This document shows positions 8,178-18,000 of a stretch of DNA of 64,000 bases, piece by piece. The notes under the pieces were generated by a model that had not been told where the DNA came from, made no database searches, and saw nothing but the letters and a program-made list of their open reading frames with translations. The translations under genes were made by a program, and so were the position numbers. This DNA comes from JABCYV01 sp963696025 (lineage in GTDB: Bacteria > Acidobacteriota > Terriglobia > Terriglobales > Acidobacteriaceae): the NCBI GenBank assembly GCA_963696025.1, contig CAVOII010000019.1, positions 100,483 through 164,482 of the forward strand, in the 5' to 3' direction. Positions within the stretch are counted from its first letter, which is position 1. The number at the start of each line of letters is the position of its first letter.

Positions 8178-8765
8178 ATGGACGAGGCGCTGAGAAAACA
8201 GTGGCCGATGCCGGAGCAGGATCAACAGATCTCCGAGGCGATTTCTCGCGACGAACCACGGCTTCGTAACTTCATTCGCAAACGCGTGGCCGATGCCGGG
8301 GACGCAGAAGATGTCCTCCAGGACGTTTTTTACGAGCTTGTCGAGACCTATCGGATGATGAAGCCGGTGGAGCAGGTGACAGCATGGTTGTTCCGGGTCG
8401 CACGCAACCGGATCACGGATCTGTTTCGCAGAAAGAACCGGGAAGCGCTAAGAACCGAAGCGGCGTCAGTCTCGGAGGACGGTGATGAACTGTATCTGGA
8501 AGAGCTGCTCCCTTCCTCCGATGCCGGACCCGATGCGGCCTACGCTCGTAGCGTGCTACTCGAGGAACTGGACGATGCGCTCGACGAATTGCCCGAGGAG
8601 CAGCGGGAGGTCTTCATCGGTCACGAGATGATGGGCTACAGCTTCAAGGAGATGGCCGCGCAATCCGGCGTCAGCGTGAATACACTGCTGTCGCGAAAGC
8701 GCTACGCAGTGTTGCATCTGCGGCAGCGACTCCAGGCCATCTACAACGAATTTACGAGACGATAA
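8178..8765 (+). CDS. ECF RNA polymerase sigma factor
   Basis: 195 residues, standard ECF size. Region 2 shows 'LRNFIRKRVADAGDAEDVLQ' and 'DVFYELVETYR' with the -10 recognition helix 'VTAWLFRVARNRITDLFRRK'. Region 4 shows 'DDALDELPEEQREVF' and an HTH in 'SFKEMAAQSGVSVNTLLSRK'. It begins with ATG 8178 after a modest GGAG ('aggagtagatg'). An 11-base gap leads to a small membrane protein that probably belongs to the same transcript and may act as its anti-sigma or target. The signal it answers to cannot be read from the sequence. Confidence 0.88.
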   Translation: MDEALRKQWPMPEQDQQISEAISRDEPRLRNFIRKRVADAGDAEDVLQDVFYELVETYRMMKPVEQVTAWLFRVARNRITDLFRRKNREALRTEAASVSEDGDELYLEELLPSSDAGPDAAYARSVLLEELDDALDELPEEQREVFIGHEMMGYSFKEMAAQSGVSVNTLLSRKRYAVLHLRQRLQAIYNEFTRR

Positions 8766-8776
8766 GGATTAAGACA

Positions 8777-9115
8777 ATGAGAAGGAACCGATTTTTACGG
8801 GGATTGAAATTCGTGCTGTTTGCGGTGCTCTTTCTTGTGGTGTTCAGCTTTATTGTGATGCGCTTGTGGAACTGGCTCACGCCCGCTCTGTTCGGCTGGC
8901 ATGTGATCAGCTTCTGGCAAGCGGTGGGGCTACTGATTCTTAGCAAGATCTTGTTTGGCGGATTCCGCGGTGGGCCCCGTCGCCACTGGTACTGGCGGCG
9001 GCGCATGATGGAGCGTTGGGAGCAGATGACACCCGAGGAACGTGAGAAGTTCCGCCAATCGATGCGCGGCCGCTGCGGTTCGTTCGGGTCGCAAGCCACT
9101 GAGGCGAAATCTTGA
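8777..9115 (+). CDS. Small two-helix membrane protein downstream of ECF sigma
   Basis: 112 residues: basic N-terminus, membrane helix at about 11-30 ('FVLFAVLFLVVFSFIVM'), a second hydrophobic stretch at about 45-62, an Arg/Trp-rich patch ('GGPRRHWYWRRRM') and a charged tail 'WEQMTPEEREKFRQSM' similar to the helix of CpxP/periplasmic-sensor-type small proteins. It lies 11 bases after the sigma gene with AAGGATTAAGACA before the ATG. Role unknown; position suggests control of, or control by, the sigma factor. No zinc-finger motif is present. Confidence 0.65.
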   Translation: MRRNRFLRGLKFVLFAVLFLVVFSFIVMRLWNWLTPALFGWHVISFWQAVGLLILSKILFGGFRGGPRRHWYWRRRMMERWEQMTPEEREKFRQSMRGRCGSFGSQATEAKS

Positions 9116-9162
9116 GTTACAGAATTTCACACCGTGCGAGCGGGGATGCGGAGGATTGAAAG

Positions 9163-9543
9163 ATGCTGACTGTAATTGTCGAGAACCTGGGCGACGAAGT
9201 GATTTTATGGTGCCACGGAAAAATTGTGCATGGCTCGGAGACCGCCATTCTGTGCCCAGCTGTTCGACAGCACGGACCAAGTGTCATCCTTGATTTGACC
9301 AAGGTGGATGTGATCGACGCGGCTGGAGTCGGCGCTCTTATAGCCCTCCAGGCCGCTGGCATATATGTCAAGCTGGTAAATCCAGCCAAACAAGTGCGCG
9401 AGATCCTGAGGGTCGTCGGGCTGGAGTCGGTCTTCGAGATCGGTCAAACGCGAATGCTCGACGAAGTGACTGAAAACTGCATGCCGGGGAGCAAATCTGC
9501 GTCGATGCCACAATCAGCGATGGAAGCAGGCATGCGTGAATGA
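9163..9543 (+). CDS. STAS-domain protein (anti-sigma-antagonist fold) lacking the phospho-serine
   Basis: 126 residues with the STAS fold: 'VILDLTKVDVIDAAGVGALI' is the conserved loop after the third strand. In SpoIIAA-type antagonists this loop reads D-S-S-G and the second Ser is phosphorylated by the anti-sigma kinase; here it reads D-A-A-G, so classical phospho-switching cannot occur. The domain is followed by a short disordered tail. It follows the sigma operon by 47 bases. It may bind a partner constitutively or act in another STAS role. Confidence 0.8.
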   Translation: MLTVIVENLGDEVILWCHGKIVHGSETAILCPAVRQHGPSVILDLTKVDVIDAAGVGALIALQAAGIYVKLVNPAKQVREILRVVGLESVFEIGQTRMLDEVTENCMPGSKSASMPQSAMEAGMRE

Positions 9544-9633
9544 GATTCTGAGGGGTCCGGCGAAACGAGACGGCCCGCGAGCTCCTCACGAGTATCACAG
9601 TTATGGTACAGTGCGGCCCGAGGATCAGAAAAA

Positions 9634-10743
9634 ATGGGCCGTCGCATTCGAGTTTCGTTGCCCGTACTCCTGGCGTTGCTGTTCTTTGCTGCGACAGAAT
9701 CGCCTGCTCAGCAGCCCGGACAACTCTCCGCATTCGGGCAGGCACCCCAGGAAGGCGATTACGTCGCCCGGAACTTCCATTTCAAATCGGGCGAGACACT
9801 CCCCGAGTTGCGGCTCCACTACGCAACATTCGGCAAGCCCGCGCATGACGCGAGCGGCCGGGTCACCAATGCCGTACTGATCCTACACGGCACGACCGGC
9901 TCGGGAAGACAGTTTCTTGTGCCGCAATTTGCTGGCATCCTGTTTGGGCCAGGGCAACTTCTCGACACCAGCCGCTACTTCGTCATCCTTCCCGACAATA
10001 TCGGCCGCGGAAAATCGAGCAAGCCGAGCGATGGGATGCACGCACGCTTTCCTCAATACGACTACGACGATATGGTGGCCTTGCAGCACGAGCTGCTTGA
10101 AAAGGGACTAGGCATTAACCATTTGCGACTTATATTAGGAACGTCCATGGGGTGTATGCATTCGTGGGTGTGGGGCGAGACTCACCCCAACTTCATGGAC
10201 GCACTCATGCCGCTTGCCTGCCTGCCGGTAGAAATAGCCGGTCGCAATCGCATGTGGCGCAAGATAGTCATCGATGGGATCCGCCAGGACCCGGACTGGA
10301 AAGCTGGCGAATACGCGACTGAACCCCACATGGCATTGCAGATTGCAGCGGACATGCTGCTCATTGTCGGAGGCGGGCCAGTGCAGATGCAAAAAAACTT
10401 CCCCACACGCGATGCGGTCGACAAGGAGCTCGAGGACTACACCAGGGGGGTCACCGCTAATACAGATGCGAACGACTTACTTTATGCGGTTAACGCTTCA
10501 CGAAATTACGACCCCTCCCCACAGCTGGAGAGAATCTCGGTGCCGGTCATGTTTGTGAATTCCGCCGACGACTTTATCAACCCACCGGAGTTGGGAATCG
10601 CTGAGCGAGAGATTAAGCGCGTGAGGAAGGGCCGTTTCGTCCTGATGCCCACTTCCGACCAAACCCACGGGCACAGTACGCACACATGGGCAGCGGTGTG
10701 GGAGCAGTATTTGAAGGAGTTGCTGCAGGCCTCCGAACATTGA
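9634..10743 (+). CDS. Secreted MetX-like alpha/beta hydrolase (homoserine O-acetyltransferase family)
   Basis: 369 residues with a signal peptide (residues 1-25, ending near 'SPAQQ'). The alpha/beta-hydrolase fold shows the oxyanion region 'LILHGTTGSGR', the nucleophile elbow 'ILGTSMGCMHSWVW' (Ser in G-x-S-x-G), the acid in 'FVNSADDFINPPE' and the His in 'QTHGHSTHTW'. This is the MetX family layout, but a signal peptide is not expected in a methionine-biosynthetic acyltransferase, so a secreted hydrolase or acyltransferase with another substrate is more likely. The start codon at 9634 is supported by the signal peptide. The downstream oxidoreductase lies 20 bases away. Confidence 0.8.
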   Translation: MGRRIRVSLPVLLALLFFAATESPAQQPGQLSAFGQAPQEGDYVARNFHFKSGETLPELRLHYATFGKPAHDASGRVTNAVLILHGTTGSGRQFLVPQFAGILFGPGQLLDTSRYFVILPDNIGRGKSSKPSDGMHARFPQYDYDDMVALQHELLEKGLGINHLRLILGTSMGCMHSWVWGETHPNFMDALMPLACLPVEIAGRNRMWRKIVIDGIRQDPDWKAGEYATEPHMALQIAADMLLIVGGGPVQMQKNFPTRDAVDKELEDYTRGVTANTDANDLLYAVNASRNYDPSPQLERISVPVMFVNSADDFINPPELGIAEREIKRVRKGRFVLMPTSDQTHGHSTHTWAAVWEQYLKELLQASEH

Positions 10744-10763
10744 GCGATTAGTTGAACGGAACA

Positions 10764-11864
10764 ATGCACAAGCCGAAATTGAATATAGCCATGATCGGGT
10801 CCGGCTTTATAGGGAAGGTGCATTCCAACGCCTTCCGCCAGGTCGGCCATTTTTTCGATCTGCCTTACGAATTGCATTTGAAATCGATTTGCGGGCGGAA
10901 TCGAACGAAGTTGGAGGCCATGGCTGCACAATGGGGCTGGAAAGAAGTCGAATCTGATTGGCGCGCACTCATCAATCGGAAGGACATCGATGTTATCGAC
11001 ATCGCTGTTCCCAACGCGTTGCATGCGCCCATCGCCATTGCGGCGGCTGAAACCGGGAAAACGGTCTTATGCGAGAAACCTTTAGCCACGTCTCTGGAAG
11101 AGGCAGAACGAATGGCAAAGGCGACGCGCCACGTGCCGAACCTGGTATGGTTCAATTACCGGCGGGTTCCTGCTGTTGCCTTTGCAAAGCAGCTCATTGA
11201 AGAGGGAAGAACGGGGCAGCCGTTTCACTATCGCGCGCTCTATCTTAATCAGTCAGGAAATGATCCGTCGAAAGCCTCCGGGTGGCGCTACCAGCGCAGC
11301 GAAGCTGGAACCGGTGCTGCAGGCGATCTGCTTTCGCACTCGATTGATCTCGCGCTCTACCTTAATGGACACATTCGTGAATTGACGGCCATGACTCACA
11401 CCTTCGCTCCGGGACGCGATGTTGACGATGCCGCATTGCTATTGGCTCATTTTGCTAACGGAAGCATCGGCAGTTTTGAGGTGAGCCGCTACGGCGTCGG
11501 CTGCCAAAATCGCAACTCTTTTGAGATTAACGGATCCAAAGGCATGCTGCGATTCAGCCTGGAGGACATGAACCGGCTCGACTTCTACGATGCTACGGAA
11601 GTCCCGAATCTGCAGGGCAGCCGAAGTTTGATGGTGACCGGTCCGAACCATCCTTACTGGGAGATCTTCTGGAAGCCTGGACATGCCGTGGGATACGAAC
11701 ATCCTTTCATCGCCACACTCGGAGACTTTCTCAACTCGATGGCGCGGGAAGAAACATTCCACGCTAATTTTGAAGATGCACTTGCGGTGCAACGGGTGCT
11801 GGATGCGGTCGAACGATCGGCCCCGTCGCGCAATTGGGTAAACCTGGATAACAGCCCCAGCTGA
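10764..11864 (+). CDS. Gfo/Idh/MocA family NAD(P)-dependent oxidoreductase
   Basis: 366 residues. The Rossmann motif is at the start ('NIAMIGSGFIGKVHSNAF'), and the family signature 'GKTVLCEKPLATSLEEAERM' carries the catalytic Lys in EKP. The C-terminal half has 'GDLLSHSIDLALYLNG' with the conserved D-x-x-x-H-x-x-D-x-type site. These enzymes oxidise or reduce sugars, inositols or sugar acids. The start is ATG 10764; an in-frame TTG at 10752 is less likely. It is 20 bases after the hydrolase gene, so cotranscription is plausible, and it converges with the GH3 gene. Substrate unknown; the nearby sugar locus fits. Confidence 0.85.
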   Translation: MHKPKLNIAMIGSGFIGKVHSNAFRQVGHFFDLPYELHLKSICGRNRTKLEAMAAQWGWKEVESDWRALINRKDIDVIDIAVPNALHAPIAIAAAETGKTVLCEKPLATSLEEAERMAKATRHVPNLVWFNYRRVPAVAFAKQLIEEGRTGQPFHYRALYLNQSGNDPSKASGWRYQRSEAGTGAAGDLLSHSIDLALYLNGHIRELTAMTHTFAPGRDVDDAALLLAHFANGSIGSFEVSRYGVGCQNRNSFEINGSKGMLRFSLEDMNRLDFYDATEVPNLQGSRSLMVTGPNHPYWEIFWKPGHAVGYEHPFIATLGDFLNSMAREETFHANFEDALAVQRVLDAVERSAPSRNWVNLDNSPS

Positions 11865-11915
11865 GAGCGCGGACGAGCCTGTGCGTGAGACTCGGGCTTG
11901 AGAGTTCTGACTTTC

Positions 11916-14438
11916 CTACTGAAGTGTAACCTTGCCGGTCAGTTCGATCTGCGCGGCCGAACGCGCAACGTACAGGTCGAAATCGCCGGGTGCAACCGTC
12001 CATTTGTGGCTCTTAACTTCATAATAAGAGAAGGCTCGCCGATCGAGTGTGACTTGAACGTGCTTGGTCTCCCCAGGATTGAGGTTCACCTTTGCGAAGC
12101 CCTTCAATTCTTTGGCTGGGCGCGGCACAGGAGCGTGTCGATCACCAACGTACACCTGGGCGACTTCTGCGCCGGCGCGGGCGCCCGTATTCGTCAGATC
12201 GAAGGCCAGCGTGACCGCCTGCCCATCAGGGCCCCCAGAAGCGGTTGTCAGATTCTTGTATGCAAAAGTGGTGTAGGAGAGTCCGAAGCCAAATGGAAAT
12301 AGAGGCTTAATTGACGACTTGTCAAAATGGCGATAGCCCACAAACAGACCTTCGGTGTAAGTAACTTTTTTCTCACCATCTTTCGGATAGTAGCTGTCAT
12401 GAACGGCATTGTCCTCCCAACGTCGCTCAATTGAAATCGGCAGCCTTCCCGAAGGGTTGACCTCGCCAAATAATAGTTGCGCCAGTGCCGTTCCTCCTTC
12501 CTGGCCGGGATACCAGGCCTGCAAGAGGGCTGGAACACGACCAATCCAGGCCGTCATGTCCACTCCGCCACCAGAGGTCATGACTACAATCGTGTTCTTG
12601 TTCACGGCGGCGATCTGATTGACGAGCACATCCTGTCCCCAAGGCAACCGAAATGTACGATCCTCACTCTCGCCTTCGCTGGAGGTATCAAAGCCGACTG
12701 CAAGCAGAACGGCATCCGCGCGGGAGGCCAACGATTTCGCTTCGGCGCTAACGAGAGTCTCAGGACGGACGATAGCGAGGTTCGCGGTGGTCTTGCCCCA
12801 GCCACTCTTTGCATGGTAGTCCAACTCGACCTGGTGAGGCCCTGCTTCCAGGTTGATGGGAACCTCGCTTACGAAGGCATACCAGGCCTTCCAGTTATCA
12901 AGCACGAGCTTTTTGTCGATATAGAGCCGGTAGCCGCCGTTTTCCCCTGGGCCTTGAACGAGGATCAGGTGTTCACCGGGAGTCGTCGGTGTGAAGTATC
13001 CCGTCCACCGGGCCGATGCATCGTTATCGGTCTTACCCTCTTCTCCCTTAGCTGGTTCGTAGGTGAGATGCTTGTCGGTGCGAGTCAAGCTCGGCGCGCC
13101 GGTAAGACTCACGTTAGCGAAAAACTCAGCTTTCAAGCCGCGTTGGCCCCCCGTGGCTTCGGTCGTAAATTCCGTTTGTTTTGCCATGTCCCCAAGGGTA
13201 GGTATGCCGCGCTCGTAATAAACTTTTGCATTCCCGCCCAGGTAATTCGCCAATCCTTCCAGATAGCTTACTGGTGCGAAAGGTTTTGCCTCCGCGCTGC
13301 CGCCACCGCCGGGTTGCGGCGGATATGCATCGGGACCGATGATCGCAATCGACTTTATCCGCCCTTTATCGAGCGGCAGAACATTGCCATCATTCTTCAG
13401 GAGAACCATGCCTGACCTACCCGCCTCCAGGGCAACTTTTCTTGCTTCCAGATTGAAACGGGAAATTGACAAATCAGCCTGATCACGATCGAGCCAGCCG
13501 AATCGAATCGCCGTACGCAGGATGCGCCGCACTTTGTCGTCGATCGTAACCTCGCTCACCTTGCCGGCTTTAATCGCCGGTAACAACAGCTCGCGATTCA
13601 TGAATTTCCCCGAGGGCATTTCCAGATCAAGTCCGCCGTTCGCGGCCGCAACGGCATCGTAGGTCGAGTCCCAGTCGGACATCATAATTCCCGTGAATCC
13701 CCACTCCTTTTTGACCACGTCAGTGTTCAGGTAGCCGTTCTGGGTCATGTGGAGACCGTTGGTAAGGTTGTAGGAGTCCATAATGGCCCCAACATGCGCT
13801 TCCTTTACTGCCGCTTCAAAGACTGGCAGATAGATTTCGCGCATAGTGCGCTCGTCAATAATCGAATCGGTGTTGTGACGGTCGAACTCCGAATTGTTAC
13901 CCATGAAGTGCTTGATGGTGGCGCTCACCCCCTGGCTCTGCATGCCCTCGATGTACGCCACAGCGGTTCGTGTAGTCAGGAACGGGTCTTCTCCGAAGTA
14001 CTCAAAGTTCCTGCCGCATAAAGGAGCGCGGTAAATATTGACGCCGGGGCCGAGCATGAAGTGCACACCGCGGGCACGAGCATCTTGTCCGATCACGGTT
14101 CCTATCCGGCGCGCTAACTCGGGATCCCATGTGGCCGCAAGACCAATGCCGCCAAATACGGTGGACGGACCGTAGTTTCGAACCCCAATTGGCCCATCGG
14201 CCATCTTCAATCGTGGCAGCCCAATATGCTTGATGTCACGGATGTAGAAATCATCGACGCCGCCGAGTAAATCGACTTTCTTTTCCAAGGTTAATTGCTT
14301 GAGGAGTGAATCCACCCGACTCTCGATGTCCGCCTGGGATGGCTGGGACATCTGGCATAAGGCGGATGACACTGACAGGAGAACAAGCAAACCAATGAAA
14401 GGGAGCTTGCGCACCATTCCAAACCTCCGAATATGCAA
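11916..14438 (-). CDS. GH3 beta-glucosidase with PA14 insert and Fn3-like domain
   Basis: 840 residues with a signal peptide (about 1-29). The GH3 N-terminal barrel includes 'KHFMGNNSEFDRHN' and the nucleophile D255 in 'GIMMSDWDST'. The second GH3 domain ('GMVLLKNDGNVLPLD' onward) is interrupted at about 430-570 by a PA14 carbohydrate-binding-like domain ('LKAEFFANVSL ... YRLYIDKKLVLDNW'), then continues with 'LLAVGFDTSSEGESEDRTF'. A fibronectin-III-like tail closes the protein. This domain order is known from bacterial beta-glucosidases and beta-xylosidases of GH3. It should release terminal sugars in the periplasm. It precedes the HbpS-like and TonB receptor genes on the same strand and forms part of the carbohydrate locus. 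Confidence 0.88.
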   Translation of the reverse strand: MHIRRFGMVRKLPFIGLLVLLSVSSALCQMSQPSQADIESRVDSLLKQLTLEKKVDLLGGVDDFYIRDIKHIGLPRLKMADGPIGVRNYGPSTVFGGIGLAATWDPELARRIGTVIGQDARARGVHFMLGPGVNIYRAPLCGRNFEYFGEDPFLTTRTAVAYIEGMQSQGVSATIKHFMGNNSEFDRHNTDSIIDERTMREIYLPVFEAAVKEAHVGAIMDSYNLTNGLHMTQNGYLNTDVVKKEWGFTGIMMSDWDSTYDAVAAANGGLDLEMPSGKFMNRELLLPAIKAGKVSEVTIDDKVRRILRTAIRFGWLDRDQADLSISRFNLEARKVALEAGRSGMVLLKNDGNVLPLDKGRIKSIAIIGPDAYPPQPGGGGSAEAKPFAPVSYLEGLANYLGGNAKVYYERGIPTLGDMAKQTEFTTEATGGQRGLKAEFFANVSLTGAPSLTRTDKHLTYEPAKGEEGKTDNDASARWTGYFTPTTPGEHLILVQGPGENGGYRLYIDKKLVLDNWKAWYAFVSEVPINLEAGPHQVELDYHAKSGWGKTTANLAIVRPETLVSAEAKSLASRADAVLLAVGFDTSSEGESEDRTFRLPWGQDVLVNQIAAVNKNTIVVMTSGGGVDMTAWIGRVPALLQAWYPGQEGGTALAQLLFGEVNPSGRLPISIERRWEDNAVHDSYYPKDGEKKVTYTEGLFVGYRHFDKSSIKPLFPFGFGLSYTTFAYKNLTTASGGPDGQAVTLAFDLTNTGARAGAEVAQVYVGDRHAPVPRPAKELKGFAKVNLNPGETKHVQVTLDRRAFSYYEVKSHKWTVAPGDFDLYVARSAAQIELTGKVTLQ

Positions 14439-14490
14439 CGTCTATGGACCCCGAGAGAGCTCGACGGGTTTGCGCCGATAGAATAATCGC

Positions 14491-14910
14491 TTAACGGCTC
14501 GCAACCAGGTCGACGCCCAAAGTTGCCAGAGCTATATCCTCAGTTGATGAAAGACCGCTGACTGCGACAGCTCCAACCACCTCGCCGTCTCTCCAAACCG
14601 GTATGCCGCCACCCCATCCTACAAATCTGGGATCGCCATAGTAGGCAATATCATGACCTTTTTCTGGATGCCGCACTTTCTCGCCGATTTCCTTAGTTGG
14701 CTTGCGTTCGCGCGCTGCGGTCCACGCCTTATTGGCAGCAATCCGAATAGAAGAAATTGGCGCGCCATCCATGCGGGCGAAGGCAATCAACTCGCCATGC
14801 GAATCGGCGACAGCAACGACCGCTGCTTTTTGCATCTGCGAAGCTTTTTCCACGATGAGGTCAATGATCTTTTTGGCTTCGGAATAATCGATGACGGGAA
14901 CAGTCCTCAT
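14491..14910 (-). CDS. HbpS/GlcG family protein
   Basis: 139 residues from ATG 14910 ('MRTVPVIDYSEAKKIIDLIV'); an upstream in-frame Met at 14982 would add residues unlike the family. Motifs: 'VVAVADSHGELIAFARMDG', 'SIRIAANKAWTAA' and 'GGGIPVWRDGEVVGAVAVSG', all typical of the GlcG/HbpS fold (heme-binding or cofactor-related proteins, function mostly undefined). It lies between the GH3 glucosidase and the terminator of the TonB receptor gene, on the same strand as both, so it may be transcribed with the glucosidase. Confidence 0.8.
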   Translation of the reverse strand: MRTVPVIDYSEAKKIIDLIVEKASQMQKAAVVAVADSHGELIAFARMDGAPISSIRIAANKAWTAARERKPTKEIGEKVRHPEKGHDIAYYGDPRFVGWGGGIPVWRDGEVVGAVAVSGLSSTEDIALATLGVDLVASR

Positions 14911-14988
14911 GCGGGTCGGAGGAACTGGAGCCAAACGGAGGCATGGGGATAAGCTTGCAGAATTTGCTGCCCCCCAAATCACCCCAGA

Positions 14989-15028
14989 TAAAAATAAGAG
15001 CCGAGCTGGAAACCCCTCCCAGCTCGGC
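14989..15028 (-). terminator. Rho-independent terminator of the TonB receptor gene
   Basis: On the minus strand a perfect 10 bp stem (GCCGAGCTGG at 15000-15009 with CCAGCTCGGC at 15019-15028) is followed by TCTTATTTTT. It begins 16 bases after the receptor's stop codon, in the right orientation. This separates the receptor transcript from the HbpS-like and GH3 genes. Confidence 0.85.
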
Positions 15029-15043
15029 CTACTTTGGCTAAAC

Positions 15044-18000
15044 TCAGAAAACCAGCTTCAGTGCAAACTGGATCAGACGCGGGTTGCTGTCTGGATTGGT
15101 GGACACCACCTGTCCAAAGCCGTTTGCGCTGTTGTTGCCCGCCACGGGATTGAAGTTCGTGCCGGGGAAGCCGAAGTGCGGGTGATTAAACAGATTGAAG
15201 AACTCCGTGCGGAACTCGAGACCCACTCTTTCCGTGATCGCAGTTCTCTTGAAGGCGGCGAAATCAAAGTTGTTGATTCCGGCGGCGCGCAGTGAGGAAT
15301 CCACGCGCTGTTCAGTCCCGAATCCATAGGCCGGCGGAGCGGCGAAGCAACTCACATTAAACCACTGATTGAGCCTGCCTGACGGACCGCTTCCCTGCGT
15401 CGACTTATCGCATCCTCCTAACACATTCGGACGGACGTTAGAGACACCCAAATTGAGATTCTCCAGTGGAGTTGCCGACCCGCCCCATGCAATCTTCAGC
15501 GGGAACCCGCGCTGGAACGTAGTGACTCCGTCAATTCCCCACCCGGAGACTACTTTGCTTGTCACTCCGCTTACGTCGCCGAGGAACCTCTTCCCACGAC
15601 CAAAGGGGAGGTCCAGCACGTAGCTGATGACGAGGCGTTGCGAAACGTCCTGCGAGGAGAGAGACTTTTCTCCGTTGAGATTATTCCAGTCCTGGACTTG
15701 TCCCACGCCGCCGGTGCTGCCATTCTCCAGCCAACTGGTGAGGGTGTCGGTATTGCTGAGCAGTTTTGCGTTGGTGTAAGCCACCAGCAAAGTTCCGCCA
15801 CCCTGGAACCTTTTAGTACCCGAAACCTGCAGTGAGTTATAGGTGCTGCCACAGCAACCGAACCCGGCAAGGTTTACGTCGGTGTATTGCGGGAAAGGCC
15901 GGGCCAGCTGACCGGCAACGATCGTCGGGGCGCCGATGGTTGCGTTCGCACTAGTTCCAGCCATGGGGTTTTTTATAGTTTGCGCGATCGAGACGGGCTG
16001 ACCGGCCGCAGCTTGCGCCGCCGCTTGGGCCACAAAGGGATCGGGTATCTGGTCTAGATGGGTTGAATACTGCGGCAAGTGCACCCCGTGCGAACCAGCA
16101 TAGGCCACGTCCACAAAGAACCCGCCCGGCAACTCACGCTGGATGTCCAGATTGTACTGTTCGACGTATCCCAGCTTGGGGTCTAAGTACGGCGACAGAG
16201 TCGGTGAGCCGGACGCCGCCACGAATGCTGAAGTGTTTCCAGTTCGTCCCGGCGGTGGCAGGATCCCCCCGGCAGTAAACGGTCCCGCTTGAGCGCATTT
16301 GAAGCTGGCAAAGCTAGTACCGGGGGTTAAGGTACAGAGGGAAGCGTCCAAAGTGCTCACCGGAGTCTTGCCCCCATCCAGCGTAGCGGTAAACGGCGTG
16401 GTTGCCAGGTTGACTACATCATTATCAGGATTCAGACCGAAAGAGACGTAGTTCGGAATCCAGAACACACCAAAACCACCGCGGATCACAGTCTTTGGGT
16501 TCCAACTATAGGCAAATCCAAGACGTGGAGAGAACTGCTTTTTGTCCAAAGGCAGGTTGTTCCGGCTCGAGTTCGGAGGCGTCCCCACAAGAAGCGCGTC
16601 GCCCAAGCATACCGAACCCACGGTGCCGCCGCAGCCTGTAACCGTCCGATTTGCGACAGTGGGATCAAAGAAGGTCAGCCGGTTGTACCGGTCATTCCAG
16701 CCCCCTTGGAGTTCGTAACGCAGGCCGAGATTGAGGGTCAACTTGGTGGTGACTCGCCAATTGTCATTGCCGTAGAAGGCGCGATAAGTCTGTCTCCCTG
16801 CGGTCTGGGCGGGCACCTGGGCTACGCCTTCAGTCTGATTGACGAAGCTACCCTGGTTTTTGGACAGCCCTAGCAAGAAATCGGCGAACGGGAACCCTCC
16901 GGTCGCGCTGGACGCACCGGGACCACCAGCGCTTGCCGTCCAGCTTCCGTCGAATGCGAACGCTCCGCTGGCGATGTTAGTTTGGAAGTAATTATCCAAA
17001 CCCAATTCATACTGCCCGCCGACCTGGAAGGTGTGCTTGCCGCGGATAAAGGTAAGCGCCGGAGTAATGTTGTACTGAGTGTTGTGGTCACCAATCGCGC
17101 TGTTCCCCTGCGACTTGCCAACGTCATTGGGAAATGGGAAAGCAGGCGTAGGCGGAGTCCTCATGACAGCAGGTGCGACGTTATAGCTGGCCGGCCAGCC
17201 AAGATTTGTGAGGTCGTAACCGGAAAGGATGGGTGCACGGGCATAGACAAAGCGGCTGCCCGCTATATTGATGTCGAAGACTGTGTTCGATGAGAAAGTA
17301 TGGTTCAGATCTATGGCGAGCAGCTTGGAGTGGTAATTTTCCGCGCAGCGATCGAAACACAGACCAGTTCCAAATGGGTTGGTCGGCAGGTCAAGCAGTC
17401 CGAAGTAGGCGAACCTTCCGAAGAGTCGGGTCGTACTCGATATGTTTTGGTCGCCCCGGACCACGAATTCGTTGGTGTTTCCGCCAGAACTGGTGGCCGA
17501 GGTGAAGTTATTGACACTACCACTACCCGTAGGGGGGGCAGGCGTAAAATACTTGTCCCACATGACGGTGGCAGCCTTGCTGAATTCAGCCGTGGGAATT
17601 TGGTTGTTCTTATACGCCGTGCGAGTACCTGCAGCTGTCACTGTGTAGGGATCGTAGAGTTGGATTCCCTGGGCTAACAGCGAGGAGAAGTCTCCCTGCC
17701 GGAACGCCGTTTCGGGAACAGTAGTGGTCAGGACTGAACCCGTCCGTTGCCGGTATTGCTCCCAGCTCGCAAAGACGAAAGTCTTGTCCTTAATGATCGG
17801 ACCGCCGCCGGAAACCCCATACTGATTCTGAGTGTACGGAGGCGGTTCGTTGGGCTTGCCGTTCTCTAATTCCGATCGTTTCAAGAAATAATCGTTCGAG
17901 TTCAGCACTTTGGCGCGCAAGAACTCATGGGCTTCGCCGTGGAAGGAATTGGTGCCGGACTTGGTGCTCAGGTTCACCACGCCGCCCGCGAACTTGCCCC

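Noticed and set aside
12477..13415. 312-codon plus-strand frame inside the GH3 gene
   Set aside because: Antisense shadow of a long, well-conserved glycosidase.
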